Source: CAYPHJ01 sp964410485 (lineage in GTDB: Bacteria > Desulfobacterota > Binatia > UBA9968). Taken from it: a stretch of 16,347 nucleotides of DNA. The stretch is taken from NCBI GenBank assembly GCA_964410485.1, contig CAYPHJ010000102.1, forward strand, positions 1 through 16,347. The letters run 5' to 3'. The translations under genes were made by a program, and so were the position numbers. The notes beneath the pieces are model-generated. The model saw nothing but the letters and a program-made list of their open reading frames with translations, did not search any database and was not told the DNA's origin. Positions 6,748-14,080 of this stretch are shown here, in pieces. Within the stretch, counting starts at the first letter, position 1, and each line of letters begins with the position of its first letter.

Positions 6748-9585
6748 TTACTCTACGCGCTCATCTTTCATATAGTAAGCTTCCGGCGCGGGCTTGTATG
6801 AACGCGGCAGCCACAAAGGCCGCCGTAAGTTCTGTGGTCCGGGCGCCGGACGTGTCTTACTGACCCAACGTTTGTAGACCTCGTGCGCCTTGTTGGTATC
6901 GACGAACACGTCGCCGTACTTGTCATCGCCACCCGGTTTCGTGACGCGCACTTTTTGATGCCAGCAGTGCTGGCCGCTGATAGAATCCGGCTGCACTGGA
7001 AAGATCAGATTTTGATGCACGCCTGCGTCTTGCCAGAAGATGCGCTCGGAATCGGGATCGTCGCTTTTGAAAGGTTTGATGCCTTCCTTCTGGCGGATCA
7101 TCCATTTGCCGCCGCCCAGGTTTTTCAAATCAACGAGCGCGGTGGACCACCGCTCACCTCCCGAATCCTCCCGCAAACGCCAGCGACCGAGATGGTGGGA
7201 ACAGGCAATCACGCCTGGCTTGATGCCTTCGGTCACCCAAACTTTGTCAACGAAGTAGCCGATCTCGGTCTGGACCTTGAGAAGGTCGCCAGTTTGCACT
7301 TCCAAAAGTTCCGCATCTTTAGGGTTGAGCCACAGCGGATTTCTGTGAGAAATCTCGTAAAGCCACTTGGCATTGCCTGAGCGTGTATGAATCAAAGTGG
7401 GCAAACGGAAGGTCGGTAAAAGCAGCATCTCACCGGCATGGATATCAATATTGTCCTGGTGGACATGACTCTTGATATATCCCGGAATGGCATACTCCGG
7501 CCACCTCCAGTCTTTTAAGGTCTTCGAATAGAACTCGAGCTTACGCGACGGCGTCGGAAAGCCGACGCACGGGAGTCCATCGACTTCGACACCCAGAACG
7601 GCCCCATCCTTGAAGATTCTATGACTCGCCGGATCCGTGGAGGAACTTCTCAAGTCGTCCGATTGGAGACGCGTCTCATGGATTTTATACACATTATCTT
7701 CAACCAAATAGGCGCCGTATTTGCGCATGTACTGGAGAGGCGTGAGCCCTTGTTTCGCCGCATCCCTCGGCAATCCGGGAACACTGTGCTCGAAAATCCA
7801 GCCGTAGTAGTCTTCAACGGTCATCTTTTTACCCGGCTCGTAGGGCGACTCAAAATACTTGCGAATGCCAAGCGAGCCGTCAGGATCCACGCGCCAGGAT
7901 AACTCAATCCAGAATTCATCTTCTTCCCATACTTCGCCGATGCCCGCGGCTGCATGCGCCGCGCAAGTGCTATTGAACTTCTTCCCTTGTTTTTCCAAGG
8001 CCACACGCAAGATCGGTTGGCGAAAGCCGATCCAGCGCGCCGCTTGAGTCTCCTGACTCATCAGGTCATGCCGTTCGGAGGCATGGCCCATGGGAAGCAC
8101 ATAATCAGCAAACCAGGCGGTTTCGCTCCAGGTCGGTGTCAGACAGACATGCCGCTCGACTTTCTTTTCGTCGGTCAACATCTCGATCCAACTCATGCCG
8201 TCTGGGTTGGTCCAGACCGGGTTGTACACCCGTGTAAAGTACATGGCGAGCTTTCCCCTACCTTCCTTGATGAAATGCGGTAGAAGAAAGCTCATCTCAA
8301 AAAACGCCAGCGGGTACTCCCGTGGCAGAAGCATTTCGTTCCACACTGTGGCGGGCGGCGGCATCAGGGGTGGTGCCGGGACGTACTTGTTGGCAGCATT
8401 CGGCGCTGTGCCACCCGGGGTACCCACCGCGCCCACCAGCACGACCAGGAACTGCAGAGCCCGCGCCACCTGCCAGCCACCGAGATTACCCGCAGCCGCG
8501 TTGCGCCATACGTGAGCTGAAAACGCGGACCCGGCGCGAGCGATTTCCCGCGCCACTTCGACCAGCACGGAGGCATCGACATCGGCCTCTCGGGCGGCGA
8601 ATTCAGGCGTGAACGAGGCGTAGAGTTGCTTGAGCAACACGACAAAAGACTGAAAGGTTTGCGGCTTGTCCGTATGCTCTTCGCGCAGGTACTCCTCCCA
8701 GTTGACCCATTTGCGCAAGAACTCACGGTCAAAGAGATCCTCTTGAAGAAGAACATTGCAGAGCGCCAGCAGGACCGCCGCTTCGCTCCCGGGCCAGGTT
8801 GACAGCCAGTAGTCCGCCTTCGATGCTGTATTCGAAAGCCGTGTGTCGATCACGCAAACCTTTGCCCCCTGTTCTTTGCCTTCGATAATCCTCTGCGCGT
8901 GGGGATTGAAATAGTGACCGGATTCGAGATGGGAGCTGAGCAACAAAATGAACCGTGCGTTGGCGTGATCCGGCGAGGGACGATCGATGCCGGACCAGAA
9001 GGCATAACCGGCCCGCGCTCCCGCGGAGCACACGTTGGTATGACTGTTGTGGCCGTCGACCCCCCAGGCGTGGAGAATGCGCTGATGATAGAGCAGCTCA
9101 TGGCCGGGACGACCCACGTGGTACATGATCTCGTTTCGGCGGTCCTCCTGTAGCGCTTTCCGCACCTGCTGCGCGATGTCGTCGAGAGCCTCATCCCAGC
9201 TGACGCGCTGCCATTCCCCTTCTCCTCGTTTGCCAGCGCGCTTGAGCGGATATCGAATACGCTCGGGATCATGAATCTGGTTGAGGGTTGCCGGCCCTTT
9301 GGCGCAGTTGCGGCCGCGACTGCCAGGATGCTCGGGGTTGCCTTCGAATCTGCGCACGCGCAGTGTTTCTTTATCCACCAATCCGATTAGCCCGCAAGCC
9401 GCCTCACAATTGAAGCAAATGGTCGGAATAATGTGATAATGCTTTTCCACCCTCTTGGGCCACAGAGCCGTATCGTATTCCACCCAGTCTTCCCAGGCCT
9501 CCACCGGCGGATAGGCAGCCAGGCTGGCAGTGGAAGCCTCCAAACGTTTGGCGGTGGGATGCAGAGGTTGCCGGTTGTCGTTCAT
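6748..9585 (-). CDS. Bis-MGD molybdopterin oxidoreductase, catalytic subunit
   Basis: Catalytic subunit (945 residues) of a complex iron-sulfur molybdoenzyme (DMSO reductase superfamily). The N-terminal [4Fe-4S] site is C57-x2-C60-x3-C64...C94 (ICFNCEAACG, GRNCAKG). The probable Mo ligand is C186 in SHTNVCSAGARAG, a Cys ligand as in PsrA/PhsA/ArrA types rather than Asp (NarG) or Ser (DMSO reductase). Molybdopterin-binding segments follow (LLSSHLESGHYFNPHAQR, VIDTRLSNTASKADYW, TPTWSETAWFADYVLP) and a C-terminal dinucleotide-binding domain (SHRNPLWLNPKDAELLEVQTGD). The hydrophilic N-terminus has no Tat motif, pointing to a cytoplasmic site, unlike most respiratory reductases but compatible with a CoA-thioester substrate as for phenylacetyl-CoA:acceptor oxidoreductase (PadB). 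Start ATG 9585 is preferred over ATG 9594, which abuts the Shine-Dalgarno. Its electron-transfer partner is the gene directly upstream. Substrate unproven. Confidence 0.95.
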   Translation of the reverse strand: MNDNRQPLHPTAKRLEASTASLAAYPPVEAWEDWVEYDTALWPKRVEKHYHIIPTICFNCEAACGLIGLVDKETLRVRRFEGNPEHPGSRGRNCAKGPATLNQIHDPERIRYPLKRAGKRGEGEWQRVSWDEALDDIAQQVRKALQEDRRNEIMYHVGRPGHELLYHQRILHAWGVDGHNSHTNVCSAGARAGYAFWSGIDRPSPDHANARFILLLSSHLESGHYFNPHAQRIIEGKEQGAKVCVIDTRLSNTASKADYWLSTWPGSEAAVLLALCNVLLQEDLFDREFLRKWVNWEEYLREEHTDKPQTFQSFVVLLKQLYASFTPEFAAREADVDASVLVEVAREIARAGSAFSAHVWRNAAAGNLGGWQVARALQFLVVLVGAVGTPGGTAPNAANKYVPAPPLMPPPATVWNEMLLPREYPLAFFEMSFLLPHFIKEGRGKLAMYFTRVYNPVWTNPDGMSWIEMLTDEKKVERHVCLTPTWSETAWFADYVLPMGHASERHDLMSQETQAARWIGFRQPILRVALEKQGKKFNSTCAAHAAAGIGEVWEEDEFWIELSWRVDPDGSLGIRKYFESPYEPGKKMTVEDYYGWIFEHSVPGLPRDAAKQGLTPLQYMRKYGAYLVEDNVYKIHETRLQSDDLRSSSTDPASHRIFKDGAVLGVEVDGLPCVGFPTPSRKLEFYSKTLKDWRWPEYAIPGYIKSHVHQDNIDIHAGEMLLLPTFRLPTLIHTRSGNAKWLYEISHRNPLWLNPKDAELLEVQTGDLLKVQTEIGYFVDKVWVTEGIKPGVIACSHHLGRWRLREDSGGERWSTALVDLKNLGGGKWMIRQKEGIKPFKSDDPDSERIFWQDAGVHQNLIFPVQPDSISGQHCWHQKVRVTKPGGDDKYGDVFVDTNKAHEVYKRWVSKTRPAPGPQNLRRPLWLPRSYKPAPEAYYMKDERVE

Positions 9586-9593
9586 ATCTTTCA

Positions 9594-9598
9594 TCCTT
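9594..9598 (-). promoter_or_regulatory. Ribosome binding site at the FeS-NrfD/molybdoenzyme junction
   Basis: Minus-strand TAAAAGGATGAAAGATATG: the stop TAA of the FeS-NrfD gene (9599-9601), AAGGA at 9594-9598, then ATG 9585 eight nt later. The ATG at 9594 has no room for this site. The arrangement implies translational coupling of the two subunits. Confidence 0.7.
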
Positions 9599-11140
9599 TT
9601 AACTCAGAGGCACAGATTGCCCTGCTTTGATCCACAGATGTTCGTACATCCACAAACCGAACAGCGCCAGGGCGGATGCAAACAAGGCAGGGAGCAAAGA
9701 AAGAGTGGGCCACAAAATAAGTACGACAGGCACAATGACACCCAGGACCACCACGAAAATCCAAAACTGTTTGCGTAGCTCGCCCCTGGTCAACAAGACG
9801 GCCGGCCTTTCGACCTCTTCACTGCCATGGCTCATAAGCAAATCTCCGAAAATCATCGCCAGACCGGCCAACAGCGCGATAACGAGGGTGTGGGCGAGCC
9901 AATTAAACAGGGGCGGGCTGAGAAACTGAAACGGCGTAAATGTCTGCAGGGAGCCAAAGAATATGAACGTTGCGACTCCCGCTATAATCGCCTGCACCAG
10001 CAGATGCCAGAACAAGAGCGGGCTTTGCCAGAAGTCGCGCCCCCGTGCTTGAGCGAACAGAAAAGCGGAATAGCCGGCAGTCGCGATAGCAAACAGCGCA
10101 GTAGGCAAAAATATGACCGCGCTGACTGGCCGCCCCGTGATCCCGTAAGCCAACCAGAGCGCGGCCAGCATCCCATAGATCATGAGCACGTAGCCGCCGA
10201 GGACCAACCAGGAATTGAGATTCGGCTTGGTCAGGATATAAAAAAACCGTCTTGGTTTCTTGAGATCCAGAACCAGCAACAGAAACGTGATCCCGAGAAA
10301 CACCAGGGCGAGAGCCGGGCTGATAATGTACAACACCGGCGCGTCCTGCTGAAAGTCCAAGCTCAACAACAATGCCGAGACTAGCAAAAGACCCGCGGCA
10401 ATCGACTTAGTCCAGAGATAGGACGCAATTGTTTTGCCCCATGGGACGGCATGGGGTACATCGTAGACTTCGCGGGCGGCGCCCGGCACGTGCGCCGAGC
10501 TGTGCGCAGGTTTTAGCGCATAAAGATCTTCGCCGGGCGTTTTTTCGGCCCACAGGTGACTTTCCTGCGGCTGCATCATTGTTGGCTGCAAGAGAGCGCC
10601 ATCGATACCAACGTAGAAGAGCTTGGGCTTGGTTCCTTTTTCCGGTTTGCGCACGCTGACTTTTTCAGTGGCGATGCGGCGGCTGATCTCACTGCGGGGA
10701 TCATCCAGGTCACCCGATAGAATAGCCTGGGTGGGGCAGACGACTTCGCAAGCCGGCTTGTACCCCCTTTCCACGCGCGAAGCATCGAAGTTGCACTTGG
10801 CGGCCGTATTCCTGTCGGGATCGATGTAAAGAGCGTCATAGGGGCAGGCCTGCATGCAGGACTTGCAGCCAATGCATCGCTCGTGGTCGAAATCGACAAT
10901 ACCGTCGGCCCGGCGAAACAACGCCCTGGTCGGGCAGATCTCTATGCAGGGTGCATCGTCGCAGTGGTTGCAGCGCAGGACAGCGAAATGGCGGCGAGTG
11001 TCCGGATAGTAACCCTTTTCGATATACTTCACCCAGGTGCGATTCACTCCAACAGCAATATTATGCTCCTCTTTGCAGGCCACGGTGCAAGCGTGACAGC
11101 CGATGCAGCGGTTCTGATCGATGATAAATCCATAGAGCAT
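9599..11140 (-). CDS. Fused ferredoxin-like four-cluster subunit and NrfD-type membrane anchor
   Basis: Electron-transfer and membrane subunits of the molybdoenzyme in one 513-residue chain; these are normally two genes (PsrB/PsrC, PadC/PadD type). Residues 1-145 carry DmsB-like cluster motifs: C12/15/18/22, C57/60/65/69, C89/92/95/99, then C116, C131, C135. In the last set the expected second Cys is D119 (KCNFDASRVERG), so this cluster may be [3Fe-4S] or Asp-ligated. Residues ~146-236 are a charged linker. Residues ~237-500 give about eight hydrophobic helices with NrfD hallmarks (PRRFFYILTKPNLNSWLVLGGYVL; GYSAFLFAQARGRDFWQSPLL). No Tat or Sec signal precedes the clusters, so they should lie on the cytoplasmic side and exchange electrons with membrane quinone. 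AAAGG 6 nt upstream supports ATG 11140. Four nucleotides separate the stop from the first ATG of the catalytic-subunit reading frame. Confidence 0.94.
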   Translation of the reverse strand: MLYGFIIDQNRCIGCHACTVACKEEHNIAVGVNRTWVKYIEKGYYPDTRRHFAVLRCNHCDDAPCIEICPTRALFRRADGIVDFDHERCIGCKSCMQACPYDALYIDPDRNTAAKCNFDASRVERGYKPACEVVCPTQAILSGDLDDPRSEISRRIATEKVSVRKPEKGTKPKLFYVGIDGALLQPTMMQPQESHLWAEKTPGEDLYALKPAHSSAHVPGAAREVYDVPHAVPWGKTIASYLWTKSIAAGLLLVSALLLSLDFQQDAPVLYIISPALALVFLGITFLLLVLDLKKPRRFFYILTKPNLNSWLVLGGYVLMIYGMLAALWLAYGITGRPVSAVIFLPTALFAIATAGYSAFLFAQARGRDFWQSPLLFWHLLVQAIIAGVATFIFFGSLQTFTPFQFLSPPLFNWLAHTLVIALLAGLAMIFGDLLMSHGSEEVERPAVLLTRGELRKQFWIFVVVLGVIVPVVLILWPTLSLLPALFASALALFGLWMYEHLWIKAGQSVPLS

Positions 11141-11292
11141 GAAGGACCTTTCTACTAAAAAAGAAGAATTCTAGTCTAGATAGCAGACAGAGGCGAAAAG
11201 CGCCAATCTCTTCGCCGTTGAGCATGCGCCCCAATTTCCCTCTCGTAGACGAAGGGATTTCTTAAAGGCAGCTATTCTTTTCTTAGTTGTAG

Positions 11293-11311
11293 CCCTCTTT
11301 GAAAAAGAGGG
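11293..11311. repeat. CCCTCTTT-GAA-AAAGAGGG hairpin in a 220-bp spacer
   Basis: A perfect 8-bp stem with a 3-nt loop, flanked by G-rich GGCTGGGGGAGATTT, in the spacer between the diiron-protein stop (11361) and the FeS-NrfD start (11140). It resembles the common dispersed CCCCCTTTGAAAAAGGGGG element. No T-tract follows on the minus strand, so it is not an obvious terminator, though it could stabilise the upstream mRNA end. I see no convincing promoter in the rest of the spacer. Confidence 0.6.
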
Positions 11312-11360
11312 GCTGGGGGAGATTTGGTCCTGATACGCCTGGTTTCACCAAAACCTACCT

Positions 11361-12062
11361 CTACAACGATGGAGTATTGTCTTCTTTGCCGTGGAGCGCG
11401 TACCAGTAGATCCCGTTCATATAGCGCCACCGCCGGATGGCTGCCTCTTCTACAGCCGCAAGCGCAAGCGCCTGAAGCTCCGGCGTAGTGCAGTATTTTT
11501 CCACTATGGCGAATCCTTTGGAGCCGTGTATTTCATCGGCGTGAATGTGCTCTTCGAAAAAACGAATCTCGCGCGCACCGGCCTTGAAGCCGTAGTGCTT
11601 GTGCAGTGCCGGGACGATCTTTTTACAGATGTCGAGGAACTGAGATTCGAGACCGATGAACATGCCCGCCAGCGCCGCCTGCCAGGGTTTCTGGTGGACA
11701 AGGCGCCAGCCCCAGTTCTGAAGTCCCTCCGTTTCAGCAAGCACGACGGAACTTTCCACAGTGTCACGGCCCAACCCTGCGGCGACAACATAGTCCTTGA
11801 GCATGTCGAGATGCCGATCCTCCGGGTTCTCCTCGTCGCCCAAATTCTCGAACAAGTAAGCCTTCACGTCACGCTGCGTAATTTGCGCCGCCTCGTACGC
11901 CATCCAGTTAAGATACTCCACAACGTAATGGTGGTGCTGCGTGCAGTACAGAGCAGTTTGCGCCCTGGTCAGCTTTCCCTGTATCCACAGTTCGAAGAAC
12001 GGATGATTCTTGCTGTGCTTGGCGTCCCGGGTTGTGACCAACCGGTCATGAAAGCTAAACAT
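11361..12062 (-). CDS. Haem-oxygenase-like diiron protein (TenA/PqqC-like fold)
   Basis: All-helical 233-residue protein of the iron-containing redox enzyme/TenA-PqqC superfamily. It has the full diiron ligand pattern of haem-oxygenase-like diiron oxygenases: E81-x2-H84 (PEDRHLDML), E139 (IGLESQF) and H172-x3-D176-x2-H179 (EEHIHADEIHGSKG). TenA thiaminases and PqqC lack this exact set, so a metal-dependent oxygenase or oxidase is more likely. Upstream HPFFELWIQGKL and YCTQHHHYVVEYLNWM are typical of helix 1-2. Known relatives cleave C-C or C-N bonds, desaturate, or N-oxygenate; the substrate here is unknown. The start is ATG 12062 with GGAGG at 12070-12074. A longer in-frame reading to 12146 runs through an intergenic repeat and is rejected. 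It lies between the ThDP enzyme and the molybdoenzyme complex. Confidence 0.92.
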   Translation of the reverse strand: MFSFHDRLVTTRDAKHSKNHPFFELWIQGKLTRAQTALYCTQHHHYVVEYLNWMAYEAAQITQRDVKAYLFENLGDEENPEDRHLDMLKDYVVAAGLGRDTVESSVVLAETEGLQNWGWRLVHQKPWQAALAGMFIGLESQFLDICKKIVPALHKHYGFKAGAREIRFFEEHIHADEIHGSKGFAIVEKYCTTPELQALALAAVEEAAIRRWRYMNGIYWYALHGKEDNTPSL

Positions 12063-12069
12063 TGGCTCG

Positions 12070-12074
12070 CCTCC
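12070..12074 (-). promoter_or_regulatory. Ribosome binding site deciding the diiron-protein start
   Basis: GGAGG on the minus strand, 7 nt before ATG 12062. It rules in the short start and excludes the 28-residue extension encoded by repeat DNA. Confidence 0.75.
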
Positions 12075-12102
12075 AGGCGCGTGCGGCCGCGCCGCAATGG
12101 GC

Positions 12103-12173
12103 TCTTGGAGTGCTGGAGGACAGGAGTGCTGGTTCTTAAATAACATGACTCCACCACTCCAGTACTCCAGTCC
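12103..12173. repeat. Inverted repeat built of TGGAGTNN units, copy 2
   Basis: Left arm 12103-12134 (CTTGGAGTGCTGGAGGACAG...) and right arm 12147-12173 (GACTCCACCACTCCAGTACT...) pair imperfectly. The unit type is the same as at 3591-3655, and here too it fills a gap between two same-strand genes (ThDP enzyme stop at 12180). Confidence 0.8.
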
Positions 12174-12179
12174 TATCGC

Positions 12180-13916
12180 TCAGCCTTCGCCGCGCTCCTT
12201 AATCTCTGCTACCGGTTTGAGACGTACGTCGATTAGCGCAAGCTGCCCTCCGGCAACTGCCCTGAGGCCTCGTTCCACAGCCTTTCTAACTTCAGCTGGC
12301 TCTTCCACGGTTTCGCCGTAACCATCGAATGCCTTGGCGATGGTGGCATAGTTAGGACATGGAACAATATGCAATCCCGAAAAATTATCTGTTTGCACCG
12401 CCCAGCCGTTTGGATAATATCGAGGAATTCCTGATTTTTGGGATAGATACCCATGGTTATTAAACATGATTGTCAAGAAAGGCAGGTTGTGCTCCTGAGC
12501 AGCGCCAAAGGCTGCCGGGACGGGATCATAACTGAACGATCCGTCACCAATCAAACAAACCACGGGGCGTTTCGGATTGGCCGCCTTCACGCCCAGTGCC
12601 GTAGACAAGCCGGTTCCGAGACCGCCAATACTACCGGCGAAGAAAGATCCGGGCTTGAGCGAATCGAGATAGCGATGGACTGCAAGTCGATGCGTGATGG
12701 TTTCTTCCACAACCATAGCGTCGGCCGGCAACACCTGGCTCAACTCGTGAGCCACCCAGCGAGTGTCCATCGGCTTTGTGTTCGCCAGCGCCAGCGCGTC
12801 CTCGCGCCATTTTTTTCGTCTCGCCGCGTTTTTGCGCGCCAGCTCCTCGGCACGCTGGCGGCGCTCAGGCTCTCCGGGAGAAACTTTTTTCTTGAGAGCC
12901 CCGAGCAGTTGCTCTAACGAAGTCTCAATTTCTCCGGTCAGACAGAGATCTGCTTGATAGCCCCAGTAAGGCAGCTCCATGCGCAGCGGATTTTCATCCA
13001 GCACTGCGACCTTCGCGCCGGCCCCTGGCCGCAACGATGCCGGGTGCCATGGCGCAATGACGGCCAGTAACAAGATGGCATCCGATGTTTCTAAATACTC
13101 TTTCGGCTCATAACCGCCGTGAAGAGCGTGCGTCCGAGGGAAATTCAACGCGCCGGTGCTGCGAGTTTCGACGACGGGCGCGCCCAGCAACTCGGCGATC
13201 TCGACGAGACATTTCACTGAGTTTGAGGTCCGGCCGGCGTCTTCGGTAACAATCACCGGGGTTCTCGCTCCAGCGAGCAGATCCGCCAATTCTTGAATGC
13301 CCTGGGGATCTGCGGTCGGAAGCGGCGCCGAGCCCCGGTCGGACGGAACATCCTTGGTCATTTTGTCAAACAGAAACTCCATCGGCAGCGATAAAAAAAC
13401 CGGACCTTTTGGGGCTGCCATGGCAAGACGACAGGCGCGTTGAATCGTCGAAGGCAGGATCGATTTCGTGTTGACACCAAAGCTCCACTTCACCGTATGG
13501 TCGACGAGTTTGGCTGGCCCTCCCATGTCCGCCAGGTGCCCGAGCCACTGCCCGCCGACGTCGGGGCCTTCATCTTCGCCGAAGCCGATCGATTCGCCGG
13601 TGAAAACCACCATCGGAACTTGCTCGTGAAGCGCCGCCCGCATCGCCATGGTCGCATGGAGCGCCCCGACCGTCGTATGAATCATGACCGCCGGTAATTT
13701 ACCCGTAGACTTCGCATAACCGCTTGCCATGCCCACGGCCACTTCTTCGTGGCGCGTGCTCATATAGAGCGGCATTCTCTCCACTCCCGGCTCGGCGAGC
13801 GCCTCCCAGACCGGCGACCATTCCGAGCCGGGTGATGCAAAAATTCGCTCCACGCCCATCTCACCCAGCACGCGAAGCATCGTCTGTGCTCCGGTCAGTC
13901 CTTTGGTGTTAATCAT
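12180..13916 (-). CDS. ThDP-dependent enzyme, benzoylformate decarboxylase-like
   Basis: Three-domain ThDP enzyme of 578 residues. Cofactor-activating Glu is E57 (STRHEEVAVGMASGYAKSTG). The ThDP/Mg motif is GDGS 457-460 to NN 486-487. The middle domain is ~200-340. Active-site positions follow benzoylformate decarboxylase rather than acetolactate synthase: S31 (ASPGSEWSP) matches BFDC S26 of NPGSNELP, H80 (VMIHTTVG) matches H70, and H291 (APWHPA) may match H281. Decarboxylation of a 2-oxo acid, possibly aromatic, is therefore the best guess. Remote oxalyl-CoA decarboxylase or carboligase activity is not excluded. AAGGAG 6 nt upstream fixes ATG 13916. There is no signal peptide, so it is cytoplasmic. 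If the neighbouring Mo complex makes an arylglyoxylate, this enzyme could release CO2 and the aldehyde. Confidence 0.94.
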   Translation of the reverse strand: MINTKGLTGAQTMLRVLGEMGVERIFASPGSEWSPVWEALAEPGVERMPLYMSTRHEEVAVGMASGYAKSTGKLPAVMIHTTVGALHATMAMRAALHEQVPMVVFTGESIGFGEDEGPDVGGQWLGHLADMGGPAKLVDHTVKWSFGVNTKSILPSTIQRACRLAMAAPKGPVFLSLPMEFLFDKMTKDVPSDRGSAPLPTADPQGIQELADLLAGARTPVIVTEDAGRTSNSVKCLVEIAELLGAPVVETRSTGALNFPRTHALHGGYEPKEYLETSDAILLLAVIAPWHPASLRPGAGAKVAVLDENPLRMELPYWGYQADLCLTGEIETSLEQLLGALKKKVSPGEPERRQRAEELARKNAARRKKWREDALALANTKPMDTRWVAHELSQVLPADAMVVEETITHRLAVHRYLDSLKPGSFFAGSIGGLGTGLSTALGVKAANPKRPVVCLIGDGSFSYDPVPAAFGAAQEHNLPFLTIMFNNHGYLSQKSGIPRYYPNGWAVQTDNFSGLHIVPCPNYATIAKAFDGYGETVEEPAEVRKAVERGLRAVAGGQLALIDVRLKPVAEIKERGEG

Positions 13917-13935
13917 GAAATTCTCCTTAAAGGTG

Positions 13936-13960
13936 CCGAGTCTCGGATCTCGAGGCTCGG
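13936..13960. repeat. CCGAG...CTCGG palindromic repeat, copy 2
   Basis: CCGAGTCTCGGATCTCGAGG followed by CTCGG: nested CCGAG/CTCGG and CTCGG/CCGAG-like units around GGATCTCGAG. It is related to 5236-5253 and sits 20 bp upstream of the ThDP-enzyme start. Confidence 0.55.
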
Positions 13961-14033
13961 GTTGACAAAATTTTCTGTTTCACTGCGTTCGGAGGAGTCG
14001 TGGCGTTGGAACCGGCAAGGCCCAATAGCCAGT

Positions 14034-14057
14034 ATCCATCGCTGCGCTCAGGATGAC
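14034..14057. repeat. Partial copy of the TCATCCTGA dispersed repeat
   Basis: ATCCATCGCTGCGCTCAGGA followed by TGAC resembles one arm of the element at 6230-6268 (ATCCTTCGG...GCTGCTCAGGATA). It lies between the amidohydrolase stop (14081) and the ThDP-enzyme start. No other structure was recognised in this 164-bp gap. Confidence 0.45.
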
Positions 14058-14080
14058 CGCGCGAAGCGGCCATCTCGCCG

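Noticed and set aside
8970..9040. Selenocysteine at the molybdenum ligand position
   Set aside because: The codon at the ligand position (C186) is an ordinary Cys codon, and no in-frame TGA interrupts the gene.
9500..9594. Tat signal peptide on the molybdoenzyme
   Set aside because: The first 50 residues are hydrophilic with no twin-arginine motif or hydrophobic stretch.
11391..12143. Plus-strand open frame of 250 codons
   Set aside because: It is antisense to the diiron-protein gene, whose ligand motifs and ribosome binding site are clear; the plus-strand translation has no recognisable domain.
13962..13967. TTGACA, a perfect -35 hexamer on the plus strand
   Set aside because: No -10 box follows at 16-18 nt and no plus-strand gene lies downstream.
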